Assembly (NCBI GenBank): GCA_944470555.2
Contig: OX104134.1
Span: 103,162,701-103,226,700, forward strand
Origin: Heterobilharzia americana
Lineage: Eukaryota > Platyhelminthes > Trematoda > Strigeidida > Schistosomatidae
Reading direction: 5' to 3'
DNA: 64,000 bases
Shown: positions 48,090-60,029 of the stretch, piece by piece
How positions within the stretch are numbered: the stretch's first letter is position 1
Layout: the number at the start of each line of letters is the position of its first letter
Position numbers and translations under genes: made by a program
The notes under the pieces: generated by a model
Told to the model about the DNA's origin: nothing
What the model saw: the letters and a program-made list of their open reading frames with translations, nothing else
Databases searched by the model: none

Positions 48090-51000
48090 GTTCCTTATAG
48101 AATAAAGGAAAAGGGATGAAAATGATAACGTTCATAAATAAAATAAAAAACGTCATAAGTAGATTATGAGCAAGGTGAAATGCTTATTTGTGGGAAATTT
48201 TGAATAATCACGACTTTTCAAGTTTACATGTTGACAAGATAGTGGAGTTTTTAGAAAGGAGCTGCACTAATCCTCTAATTTTTACATTGATCACAAAATA
48301 TTCATTAAAATGACTTTGTAAAACACATGAATTAAGTACACTGTAAGATGAACTTAAACAACCTTCTGAAGAGAAAATTATTGTTTGATAAAGAATATAA
48401 TATGTCACTAACATTATCAGTTCCATATTACCGTGAATAATAGCTAATATGAATATAATACGTATACTGTCCATTACGGATTTGCTTTTGTTATTTTTTA
48501 CTCAGCATTTAGAATAACCATTTTTCACTGAATTCAAGCAAAATGCATGACTTGAAGCCATTCAATCAACTGTATACCAGCACCCTTTGATTGTGACGCT
48601 GGAAATAGGGAATGCAGTTTGAAGGTCATATATACTGGAGAGTTCCTTGCTGTCCGTTTTATCAGTAACACAACCGTTTTATACACATCTGCTTGTGAGT
48701 ACTCTTCAGGTGAAATGCAATTCATTAAGCATCACAATAACAACAGTTATAGGAAACAATTGTAGCTGTGGATAAGGTTGTTGGTCATTCGTTGCTACGT
48801 GAGAATAACAAAACATTTCTGGGCATCATAAAAAGGTAGTTCAATTATTTTTCAAGTAATCTATATATGATGATATTATATTCTACCTAGTGAGATCATT
48901 TAAATCTCTATCTTTCTATGCTTTCCATTGGTTGACGTTTATATGTAACTGCTTTTTCAACAGGTTTTATCCAAGTGCATTTCAATAAACACGCAGACAT
49001 TTAAGCCGAAATGTGACATTTCGACATTCAGCTTTCATGTTTCAGATAGATTTCTGTTAAGTAGCTCTGATGATGATATCTCGGCTTTCGAATTCCTAAT
49101 GTCTAGAAAATGTCTATTGCTATGGCTTCATCAAAATTGGAAATGTTCATGTCCTACAATCTCAAGCTTTGTTTTCTTCAGTTCATTCGTAAAAGCATCT
49201 GATATGCATCATTTATTGCACATAGTTTCTTGTATTAGTTCATTAGCTTCACCTTTCAAGTGAATGTTAGTATGTAAATGTCACAAAGTTGATGACTGGA
49301 AACGAAATACAGCATGTGTATTTTATCCTTGTCTAATTTGTTAACTGGATATGTGTGCATTTTAGCAGGTGACAGTATTCTCAGTGCTCTTTCTGCTCAA
49401 TGATTACTAATTCGCATAGTATTACTCCTGACTGTCTTTACCTAGTAGCCCGTGAATGGTATTAAATCAATAGGCAAGGCTCCCAGCCAATTGCCTCCAA
49501 CCAACTAATATCTGTCAGTGTGCACCGAGATGCTGAGCTTCCTAGCTTGGTGGGCACACTACAAAGTGATCAATAGAATTCGGTCAGCAATCAAAAATAA
49601 ACAACATGAAATTGGCTTCTGTCTTACGACCAATCAATGTATAGAAGTAACTAGCTAGAGTTCACAGAATGTCAATAGAGATGTTCCAGATTAAAGTATC
49701 AGTGATCACTATATAAAACCTGACAGATGAAAGAATATTCAGCAGTTTTGAGGTGAAATACAGTTCAGTAGGAAAAAGAGAACTGTCATGTTCCGTTACA
49801 ACACGAAGATCATTTTCCATAGAAGTTACGCAGGTGATAAATTTTCACATTTTTATTACTGCTATTATTTTGTAACCATATATCATAAAATGCTTTTGTG
49901 ATACATCTTATTTTTTTTAGAATGTGAATTGTTGATCTCATCAATTTTCGACCAAAAACCACCAACAATTAATTTGACAAGCAATTGAAATAATTCTTAT
50001 TGAGAATTATTAAGGTTGCTACTTATAAAATCCATAAGTGTTTCACTTGACAGATTATTGTTTCTTCATAACAATAACTGAATATTACTCAGTGTTTGAT
50101 TTGTATACGTTGGCAAATCAGTGTGATATATTACTAATAGAATCCGGGTGTTGAATATCAAGGCTGTGAAAAACAACTTGTAACTGAGTTGTGATTTATT
50201 TATTTTTATCCATCTTTCTGAACTAGCTCCCTAGTATCACAGATGAAAACTACTGGGTTAATATCTATCGATTCTAAGTTTCTCTTTCCTACTAAACATT
50301 GTTGTAGGGTTTTGATAGAAGGCAGCGTTCGACCTAGTTATCCGACTTCTTTGAAAAATGGAAACACACATTCACGTGTATACTAAGCTTCGTTGGACTT
50401 CAAGTCAACTTTATAATATGTAAATCAGAAAATTAAAAATACTTTCAGTAAGGTATTTCAGTGATATGACCTTGCTTATGCACTGAAACCAACTTTGTTC
50501 ATCTTCAAATAAATCTCATCCATACGCCTCAAATTCAGTAAATGGACGGTGAGTCTATACAATGGTTAAATATGAGACATCTGGGAAAACGTTATCACTG
50601 AAACAAACGATATAAAAAAAACTCAAGGTAAAAATATAGGTTTTAAGTGTACAGATCTGAGAAAATTGTTTACTGACTGAAAAAAACATTTTCCTAATAG
50701 CTGTTAGTTGCATAAACAAGAATAAATTCATCGAATAGAGGGATTTTTGAAATGATAAAGACTTCCAGTTTGATTAAGTGGCTTTGGTACTTACACTGGA
50801 AGTCTAGGAAAAACCACTTACTCATTGAATCTGACAGAGGTTAGTGAGTACCTGATTTTTTGAGTAGTATATTTTGTGGTATTGTAGTTAGTCATTTCGA
50901 AAAGCAAAAACCAACTTTCAATATAAAAAAAACTGTATTTCTAATCTGTATGCACTTGTTCAGCACCTCAGAAATGAGTATAGTTACAACAAAATGGTAA

Positions 51001-53145
51001 CATTTTAGTCAAATTGCTACTACATACACTGTGGCATTTACATAGTATCCTCTTGCATTTAAGTTGATTTATTATATACATCACAAAGTGAAGTGGTCTT
51101 ATTGAATTGATGGAGTTTTTGATAAAATCTAATAAATAATACTATTTCATTGCTAGGTGCATCTAATAAATCAACCTTCACTATAAAGTTTTCCATTTTT
51201 AAACTTTAATAAGGTAGAAAAAGCAGCTTATGCGGAGTAATGAATATTAGTTTCACTTTGGAGGCTCTTGTCAACTGACCATAAAGCAAATTAATATAAG
51301 TTTAAAGCTGTTAACAGATCTGACAGAATGCTTTAAGGGATTAGGAACATATCTTGACACAAATTGATCCAACTTAGTGGAGAAGTCATTAAGTATCCTC
51401 GAACGATAAAAAGTAATTGGTAAATATTTCACAAACGTGATACAGTATTGAACTATGTATTAAATAAATTTATAATAAAAGTCAGAAACTAAGTTATAGA
51501 GTTCTGAATATGAAATTTAGTTCTGTTAGTTGAATAATTACCATCTCAGTGGGACGTAGCTCTCTTGACCTGTCAGTAGTTACAAACGTCAATTAATTAA
51601 TAATCACTCATTTGAAGAGTTTCATAGATTTTAAGACAATAGGTAGGAAGAATGTTTCGGTAACTGTGTTGAAATTTTCAGTCTCATGAAATCATTCATA
51701 AATATTTGTCGTCAAATATAACTTTTTTTTAAACAGTAGAAAGTTTTGTTATAATGCATTGATGCTGCCATGTAAAGCCACTTAAGAGTGACTGTTGTCA
51801 TACACCTTTAAATAGAAAGGTTCTGAAGATTTCATAAGCCAATGATTTGTCCAGAATCAAGTTTTGCCTGGCTGACAAAAAGTAACGGAAATTTGTACTC
51901 ATTTAGCTCTCTTTTCTTTCAGTTAATTCTAACCATTTAGGGCAAGCGATTCTTTTTTCGCCGTTAAAACGTAAACGTCTTTTGACCACCTAGTGAAACT
52001 CATCGACAAAACTGTTCTTACACACAGTGACCTGACTATATGACTACATGACTGATCAGGATGGCTATTATCCAATCAACAAACTGATCGATGGAAAATA
52101 AGATCACGTTACCTGTTAACCTACAGGTTCATGCTCTTATTCTTGTTCTATAACCCAATATAACTAATTTGGTTAAAACATTTGCTCATGGTGCTTCTTA
52201 CGTTCTAGTTGTCAGCCCTAACTGTAACTACTTTAAACATATCAACAAAGTAGTTTTCCTACAATTGTAAACCTAGTCTAAAAAATAACTATTGTGACAA
52301 CAAAGTGTTCTTCCGATGCACCACAAACAATTAAGCTCAAATGTGTGGATTATCTGAGAGAATAACTCATATTTCACCCCATGATTTATGAATGACTCCG
52401 AATTCCACCCTAACAATTGATGAGATAACCCATTATGATTGCTTACTTTATGAAAACCTGCTTTGCCTGATTGGTTATTTCAATAGCTGCTGAGTGGCTC
52501 TTAGAGTCACTCAGAAGTTGGAATGACTTTGAGGGCAATATAGCCTCGTACTGATACCGAAGAAACTATTGGTTATGCAGCTGGTGTTTTAGTGTAAAGA
52601 CTGCACAAGAATGCTTGTATCCGACTATCCCAATTACACTGTAGTACGTTATTACATCGTTAGAAGTTTAAGGTTAACTGTTCGTTTGAACAATCTTAAT
52701 CCTATTCCTTCACAACGTTTTACCACTTAGTTTCAATCAACCACTGAGGTTTAATCGACGGTAATAAATAAGTCTTCAAGCTGAAACATGCTAATAATTA
52801 TCAATGACAAAGTGAATAATCAATATCCTACCAAAAAAAAGTTATGCATATCTTTCACCAAGCTCTATCCTCAATAAATTATGAAAATAATTTCTATTTC
52901 ACATTCATTGAGAATGTGTAAGCACAGCCACTTCATCGATACTTCCATACATCTTTTCGAATAAAGTGTACTGCATTTGAAGATCAAAGTCCAAAGGTCA
53001 ATAATCTAAAATAAATACGCAGTTATTGACTGTGAATTTACTCAGTTTGCAAAGCATCCAGTAAATGCATACTCGATCACTTAGACAGTGCTTAAATTTT
53101 ACAGTAGGTCAATTACATTACTTATTGGTTATCGCAAGAAGTCAA
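48090..53145. other. Long non-coding stretch, nothing firmly recognised
   Basis: AT-rich. A minus-strand frame at 48534-48725 (63 codons, with LFPASQSKGAG) looks somewhat protein-like but has no family match I know. 49430-49560 contains a GC-richer piece with a GTGTGCACC / GGGCACAC stem that may be an old repeat. A ~50-base motif at ~52470-52525 recurs elsewhere in the window. Confidence 0.4.
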
Positions 53146-53149
53146 CTCC

Positions 53150-53930
53150 AACATTGGTTTAGATGTATCACTTAAAATTAAGTCAGTTCAATGGCAAACT
53201 TTATAGACTGACAGAGGGAACATAAATGAGATTGCCAATATCAGAAGCAATTGTAAAAGCAGTAATACAAAGACTGGAAACTATAGTATTTCCATTGATC
53301 AAACCAAAACTTTGGGTCCGATACAATGATGATACATTTTTCATCACCTAAAAAAAGAATTAAGAAGCGCCTGTAAATCATTTAGCAACATTTTTGATGA
53401 CATCAAATTCACAGCTAAAGTGTAATCAAATGATAAACTGGAATTTCTATATGTTCTCATCACTAGAATGGATTCGGGGAAACTGGAAACTGAAATACAT
53501 GGAAAATCAGCTCATATGGACCAAATCCACAACAACAGTAGTAAAAACCGAGTAGGACACAAAATCAGTTGTATAAAAACATTGTTCAAAAGAGTGAAGA
53601 CACATTTTACTACACCACCACTGTGGAGGAAAGGAAACTATTTGATGACTGTTTTCCAGAATAACTGCTATCCACGCAACTTCATCAAAGGATGTCTAGA
53701 TAATTCGTCATCAACCAAGAAGTCAACCTAGAAAACCAACTAACGGATTGTCCTACCCTACTTGAAGAATGTCTCCGAGATCGTGGCTAGATTACCGGAA
53801 CCTTTTAGGAACGCTGAATTTCACAATTCCACAAATCTCTTCACCCTCTGTTATCCAGTCCAAAAGATACAATGGCAAAGGATAACATCTTCAGTACTAA
53901 CTTCAGTATGAAGCGACTTGTCGATGTTTC
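53150..53930 (+). mobile_element. Penelope-like element (copy P3), RT part
   Basis: 53230-53350 reads LPISEAIVKAVIQRLE, then LIKPKLWVRYNDDTFFIT (catalytic DD near 53330). A shifted frame follows with KLEFLYVLI. The frame 53468-53731 aligns with the next PLE segment: HMDQIHNN, VGHKISCIKTLFKRVKTH, and YPRNFIKGCL. It belongs to a different PLE subfamily from P2 (R-Y-x-DDTF rather than YKRYVDD). The 5' part of the RT is missing. Confidence 0.75.
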
Positions 53931-53934
53931 TCCG

Positions 53935-54505
53935 TGAGTAATTTAGTAGCTTACCCTGGGGAACTGGTTTGTGATTGGTTGTTTCCTTTGATTGTTATGT
54001 CATTGATTGTACAGATTTTCCTGTTGGCTGTTTCTCTGCTTGACGTCTCACCTTTCCGTCGTTTATCATTTTTCTCTTCGGTTGATAGATTGGGTCTATG
54101 TCTATAAATCTATTTACTGCTGACTGATCTGAATGCCAAGCTTCTAGAAATTCTCTAATATTCTTTGTTTCCTTTGTCCAAAATTTCTACATTGTCAAAA
54201 TTGAATTCATATTCATAATTATCCAGGTGTATTGAAATGAGTGATGAAATGTTATGACGTTTAGTAGCCAATTGGTGTTTATGTAAACGAAGGTGAAGAG
54301 GGGGACCACTATGCCCAATGTAGTGGTGATCACAATTATTGCAGTTGGTTTTGTATATGATATTCTATCTGTCTTCCTTGGCTATTGCATTCTTTGGTCT
54401 GCATAATAATGTTTGGAGGAAGTTTGTTGGTTTATAAGCCACACCAATTCCGTGTGCTCTCAGTAATCTTGTCGTGATTTCTGATTTATTTTTTATGTCT
54501 GCAAA
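53935..54505 (-). mobile_element. Inverted PLE 3' fragment (P3') with GIY-YIG
   Basis: The minus strand reads ITTRLLRAHGIGVAYKPTN, RPKNAIAKEDR, a stop, then YKTNCNNCDHHYIGHSGPP (near 54310-54360) and LRLHKHQLATKRHN with SLISIHLDNYEYEFNFDN. This is the CxxC plus YIG part of a PLE endonuclease and its C-terminus. It is opposite in direction to P3 and P3'' and homologous to 11225-11870. Confidence 0.75.
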
Positions 54506-54509
54506 ATAA

Positions 54510-55125
54510 ACTATAGAAACTATGAAAAACACCATATCAGACAGAGTGGTCGCCCTCTTTGTATGCGTCTACATGAACAACAACTAGCAGTGAAGCGTAA
54601 TGGCATACCTTCGCTCATTTCAATGCATAGGGACAACTGTGGACATGAATTTGACTGAGAAAATCAGAAAATCCTGGATAGAGGAAATACAAAGAATCCT
54701 GGGGGATTTTCGGTAGCTTGATATTCAGATCAATTGGCAATAAGCAGACATACTGACACTGACCTAATCTATCAACAAATAAGAAACAACAAAAGGGTTG
54801 AATTTTAGGTCATCAGGACAACCAATCAAAATAAATATGAAGATAATGACAAGACCTTGGTAGAAACAACCAGTCACAGACAAGCCATCAGGACAAGCAA
54901 CTAAACCACTTGTAGGGGAAACCATGTAGCTCACATCTTTTTGAAGTTTCTGCTAATGATGTTGTCTAGAATGACAATGAAAGTCTCAGCATTAAACCAT
55001 CCAGCGCAGAGAAAACAACACCATCAAAATGAACGAAATTTTTCTACTGCATGTGCTGAAACTACTGTCGTACCGCTCAACCTCACCAATCTAGGTATTT
55101 CCGTTCAGAAATTTGACAGTTGACT
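54510..55125 (+). mobile_element. PLE 3' end (P3''), endonuclease C-terminus and tail
   Basis: Forward frame around 54520-54730 reads HHIRQSGRPLCMRLHEQQL, then SLISMHRDNCGHEFD, a stop, and a tail like P3'. From ~54950 the sequence holds a hammerhead-like motif and TTAAACCATCC, which recurs near 4890 and (inverted) near 63970, so this is the element's terminal region. Confidence 0.65.
54953..54996 (+). ncRNA. Relic of a PLE-type hammerhead ribozyme
   Basis: CTAATGA (54953-54959), a perfect five-pair helix II (TTGTC 54962-54966 with GACAA 54973-54977), then GAAA (54979-54982). Hammerheads in PLE terminal repeats are known. The G-to-A change in the first box hits a base needed for catalysis, and helices I and III are not clear, so it is probably dead. 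Confidence 0.4.
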
Positions 55126-55160
55126 ATTCTTCATAAATGATAATCTGCATAAACCTGTCA

Positions 55161-55163
<3 letters not shown>

Positions 55164-55246
<83 letters not shown>
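55164..55246. repeat. (AT)n tract, 83 bases
   Basis: Uninterrupted AT dinucleotides, the longest simple repeat in the window along with the GCCA tract. It sits just past the PLE end and before RTE copy IV. Confidence 0.97.
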
Positions 55247-55249
<3 letters not shown>

Positions 55250-57429
55250 GTGACATAACAAAATATGAGTGGATATTAAGGTCACATTAACAGGTACTGA
55301 AAAAGGTGTTTTCGATTTTATCGAAAAGCTGCCCCATAACCTGAAATGTAGATACCTGATTGGATATTTCAGTACTGCTAAGGTGGCCTTCAGGTCATTT
55401 CTCATTATTACGACCTTCTCACTTGAAAAACGCTAACGACCACCTTTATTATTTATTTGTTTGTTTTTTCCTTGGGTTCCTCGTGGAACGTTGGGTTTCA
55501 GAAGCACGTCTCCATTGCACTCTCTACTCTGCAGTCTTTTCAACCTCACTCCACTACTGCCCACAAGTTTTCATTTCTTCCTCACATGATCTCCTCCATG
55601 TCACCTTTGCCTCGGAGGCCCAACTCGTCGTTTCCCAACTAGGTTCCACCCGAGGGCCAGACCTGGCCCGTGATGTCCCAAATCGGTCTTCTCAGTGTAT
55701 GCCCACTCCATCTCCACTTCCTTCTGCATATTTGTTGAGCGGTAGGTTCTTGGTTGGTTTGTCACCAGCCAGAGTTCCTTGTTGCTTATTCTTTCTGGTC
55801 ATCTGATCTTCAGTATCGAGCCATTGTAGGCAGTTGTTGACGAATGCCTGTAGTTTTTTGGAAATGCTTTTCATGACACGCCAAGCTTCTGAACCATATA
55901 GAAGCGCTGACTTGACTGAATTAGTGTTCAAAATGTGGATATTGTTCTTCATGCTGAGTGGAGTGGAGTAGATCTCCACACTGATTTCAGATTAATGAAA
56001 GCCTGTCTTGCTTTTTCGATCCTGGTTTTGACATACTCAAATGAAACTGTGCCGGCTGCAGTTTAAACAATACTGTGCTGTTTAGATAGGTGAAAGAGGC
56101 TACTTCCTTTAGGTTCCCTTCGTTAACGGTGATTGATGCTTGTTGTTGATGCTGTTGTTAGTTGCGTATCTTCACCACCTCCGTCTTCTCTACATCCACT
56201 TGAAGTCCCATTTTCGCTGCCCTGCGTCTTCATCGTCGACATGCAAGTTTTCATCCGTAGATCTTCGAGTTTGTGCGACTTTTAACATAAATCACCAGCG
56301 AAATCCAAATTGTCTAGTGTCTTCTCATCGCTCCAGCGTATTCCCGTCTTCTCGCTCCCCAGGGTTTTGTCCATGGTCCAGTCAACCACAATGAGGAAGA
56401 TCGTCCGTTATAGTAGGCGGCAACCTTGTCTTACTCCTGCACCATTTCTTCACTTCAAAGACGTCACTGAACTTTCCATTGTCAATCACTTCGCAGTAGC
56501 ATCCTCATATAGGTGTTGCATGAGGTTGATGAAGATATGTGACACTCCGTAGTGTTGAAGCAACTGCCAAAATTACTTCTCTCTCGACGCTATCGAAAAT
56601 CTTTTCAAATAGATGAAGTTGAGGTTGGGTTGACTACCATCCTATGCTCTATCCTATGATGAAGCGTAGCGTAGCGTTGCAATTCGGTCCGCACATGATT
56701 TGTTCTTCCTCAATCCAGCCAGTCAGGCAGCCACTTTGTTCCGGTCGAAATGTGAATCCAGCGCATCTTTTGGTCTCTCTAGAATAATGCTGCTCAATAT
56801 TCTGCTTTGGTGGGTGTGGACAGCAGCATGATTCCTTGCCAGTTCTTGCAAGCACTTAGGTCAGCCTCCTCTGGGTGTTTGACAAGGCAGCCCTTCTTCC
56901 AGTCGACAAGCAGGTACTTTTCATTCCTTCCTTCCAAATCCTCTGCAACAGTGGTTTGAGAATGTCCGCTGTTGCCTCTGTGTCCATTTTCAGTGCATCT
57001 GGCGGAATTCCATCTGGTCTTGCTGCTTTCCCGGATTTCAGCAGTTTCATGGCATTCAGGACTCCACTTCCGCTTTTGTCGAAGGGTATGTATTCACTGA
57101 CAGTTCTGTAGTTGGGCTGATGGTGGTACTTCTGGACGAGTTGCTGGTGGTGGTAGTCGGTTCAAAAGTGTTTTGAAGTGGTCGACCCATCGTTTCCTTT
57201 GTTTACCTTCTTTGGTAATTAGATTTCCCTCATCATCTTTTATTGGTTTCATCTGTGTCTGCTTCCAGCAGCCTGTTCTGCGCCACTTGCCAGTGTGTCG
57301 TAGGAGTGTCTTTTGTCGTTGCACGCACCCTTCTTCACTTAACTGTCCAGTGTAGTGTTTGACAGGCTGTGTTCAGTTCCTCTTCTCGTCGTTCATCCTT
57401 GCACAGGTTTATCTTCTGCTTCACCATCT

Positions 57430-57490
57430 TCCTCTTTCTCTCTCTCTCCCTCTCCCTCTCCCTCTCCCTCTCCCTCTCCCTCTCCCTCCT
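57430..57490. repeat. CTCTCCCT-type tract in RTE copy IV
   Basis: A regular CTCTCC/CCTCTC tract at the same element position as in copies I-III. Confidence 0.9.
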
Positions 57491-58584
57491 CTATCAGCTT
57501 CCATGTGTCCGTCAACATCCATTCCCTGTCCTACCTCTTCTTCTTCTTCTGCTTCTTCCTCTTCTTCCTTCTTAATACGCTTATGCAGGTTTCTTCCCAC
57601 ATAGCTTTCACAGAGTTCCAGTGTCTATCCATGCAGGTTCCCTCAGTGATGGTGCTCGATTTCTCCCTTTCCGTTCTGATGACTGACTGACGAGAAGATG
57701 TCGCTCGTAGTTTCGTCCTTCACTTCAGTTCCTGTTCTGGGTAATTGTTGACCTTGAACTCTGGTCTATCACCAGCTTATTTGAAGGCTTTCAACTTGAT
57801 TTTGGATGCAGGTTGCTTGCACTAGACATTCAGTGGTGTGAACCAACAGATGCTCTCCTTCTTCATCTGATGTTATGTCCAGTGGTGTGCCTCTCCACTT
57901 TCTTCACATTCAAATGAAGTCGATCTGATTTTCAGTGTATCCTGGTGTCTGGTGAAATCCATTTCCCTTTGTGGATATTCTTGTGCATGAACACGGTGTC
58001 TCTAATTACCAAATCGTTAAATGTGCAGAAGTCTGCAAACAGTTCTCCATCCTCATTTGTCATTTCACCGAGTGTCTATCGACTCATGATCAATTCTGTT
58101 GCTGTGTTGTCTGCTCCCAGTTTGGCTGGCATTCATGTCACCACACCCATTAGAATTTTGATGTCGCCATCATCAAATGGGATGGGGTCTTGTTCATTAT
58201 TGATTGCAGTTGTCTGTAGTACTCCTCCTTCTTCTCTTCATCCACATTATTTGTTGGTACGTAGGTTAGCGTAGCATTGGCATCATATGATTGTGACCCT
58301 CCACGTATTCGAGTTGAATCCATCTTGCTGTCATGATCCTGTAAGAGGAGACTGGTTCCCACTGCATGAGAGAGAGCCTTTGATTCTCTTGAGCAAGAGA
58401 CATCATGATACCCACTCGAAAACTCAGTGTGCTCGTGGTTGTCGTCTGGATGACAATATCAGAGTAGAATATTGACTCTCCGTTTGACAGTTTGGAGGGT
58501 CCACTTCCATTCCACCTGCTCTCGCAAATTCCTGGCACTTCAATGCTATACCTTCTCATCTCCTTTGCAATCTAGGCAGCCATA

Positions 58585-58641
<57 letters not shown>
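58585..58641. repeat. (GCCA)n tetranucleotide tract, ~14 units
   Basis: The same element position as the ~22-unit tract of copy III. Confidence 0.96.
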
Positions 58642-58920
58642 TACAATTATTGTGAGGACATTCTATGTCCTCATGCTTACTTTCGCCTTCATCGAGAAAG
58701 AGAGAGAAGACACATCAGCCAATTGGCTTCGTGATGGTTTTCGCCAAGTGGGGACATTTCGTCTCTCCGATTCCAGCGAGGAATAAGTTTGTTTTTATTT
58801 TTTCTGTAGTGGTTGGATTGGTTTTGCGGTGTAGGGTTGCTAGCCGTATGCCGAACCTTCCCTTTTTATCTGGGTTTAGGACGGGCTAGTAACTAGTGTA
58901 CTCGTTAACCAGGCGACCAC

Positions 58921-59760
58921 GTTAGCAACTCCTAAATCATGTTGACAGATTTTTATTTTAATTATAAAATCGCATTACAATTCTCTCAGTATCAGTGTTA
59001 CTTCATAGGTCACCCCAACAATAAATTAAATAACCAACTAAACTCTGTTATTTCATGAAAATCTGCCTTTCCACACGGAAACCTAGTTGACAATTTCAGT
59101 CGTTGCTAGAATGGCTTTCATAGTCATTTTTGCATGTCAGGTTGATTTGATCTGTGATTTCTTACTTGTACGAACATAGAAATGGTACCGGTTCCTTTCA
59201 AGAGCGACTTCAAATGCCGCTCTACCAACTGTTGAGTTACGAGTGAGAATCATAGCTACCCTGGCAACAACTGAAATCATCAGTTAGGCTTCTATATATG
59301 GGTTCGAAGGGTAGATTTTCACAAAATAGAGACGTGCGATTGGTTATTTTAAATGTTCGTAAGGTGACCTTCAGAGTCACTGCCTTTTATACGTTAGTCA
59401 TCAAATCTATTTAAACATAACAATGACTCCTACAAGGTCATTTTTTAGCTCATCTAAGGGCCAACAGAGCTACGCACAGATGTGAATTAAGAATTTTGTA
59501 CTTAGGAAAAATGCTGAACAAGACGGAAAACCAAAATACAATACTTTAAATTGTGTTCATGAAAAGTGGCTGCTATATATTTTACTATGGTTGGTTAAGA
59601 TTGGAAGTGATTTCATATGAAACGAATACATCAGATTTGTTCAGCCAAACGACACAATCACTTCAAAGTCAGTCTCTGGTTTTGATTTATTGGTTCACCA
59701 GGTTCTGTAAGAATAATTGCAGCCTCAAAGTTGCGAAAATGCTATACAGACAAAAATGTT
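58921..59760. other. Non-coding stretch with two dispersed-repeat copies
   Basis: No gene. Pieces around 59045-59125 and 59335-59395 resemble each other and also ~52465-52525 and ~55350-55415. The 69-residue frame 59553-59762 has no motif. Confidence 0.4.
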
Positions 59761-59767
59761 GATCTAT

Positions 59768-60010
59768 CTAAAATTTGAATTCGTATCCATTTTCAGCTCG
59801 ACAATTTTTTACTGTAGTTTGTCCCAAACAGTACATATTTCTCTCATGAAATTTTAAGTGGTATGACTGTGGACAGTAAATTTTGACAGAATCGCCATCC
59901 AGTAAATAATACCATTTCCCACTGTGATATTTCATATAAACAAAGTAACAGGGAGTGGGGGACAAGTTAACAATTTTGCATTGATAAAACCCTATTTCCA
60001 AATGAATGAC
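59768..60010 (-). CDS. Candidate last exon, Sushi/CCP-like
   Basis: On the minus strand an acceptor (TTTGTTTGCCTC then AAGTGACAG) leads into 80 open codons ending in TAG. Cysteines: FYQCKIV, TPCYF, IYCPQSYHL, MYCLGQT, NCRAENGY. The run DGDSVKIYCPQSYHLKF then YCL resembles the middle of a Sushi/CCP module (GdxVxYxC..GY.L....C). A tryptophan and the final cysteine spacing are not typical, so the domain call is tentative. No other exon of the same gene is recognised in the window, which fits a gene entering from the right with long introns. Confidence 0.35.
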   Translation of the reverse strand, partial: VIHLEIGFYQCKIVNLSPTPCYFVYMKYHSGKWYYLLDGDSVKIYCPQSYHLKFHERNMYCLGQTTVKNCRAENGYEFKF

Positions 60011-60029
60011 CTGTCACTTATTCCTTGAT

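Larger units (their letters stand above)
55444..58913 (-). mobile_element. RTE-clade retrotransposon (copy IV), full length, dead
   Basis: Minus-strand element whose two halves have different histories. 57285-58890 is nearly identical to copy III 36980-38614 (offset ~20306, then ~20275 after the GCCA tract). 55444-57280 (the RT half) is much more diverged, with broken frames such as KSGKAARPDGIPPDALK and MRPEQSG-like remnants. Short flanking direct repeats CGACCAC (55437-55443 and 58914-58920) may be the target-site duplication. The 5' end CTAGTTACTAGCCCG matches copy V. Confidence 0.85.

Noticed and set aside
48534..48725. 63-residue minus-strand frame as a gene exon
   Set aside because: Protein-like composition, but I found no motif, acceptor or neighbour exon to support it.
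55124..55405. Frame with a long Tyr-Ile repeat
   Set aside because: It is a translation of the (AT)n tract.
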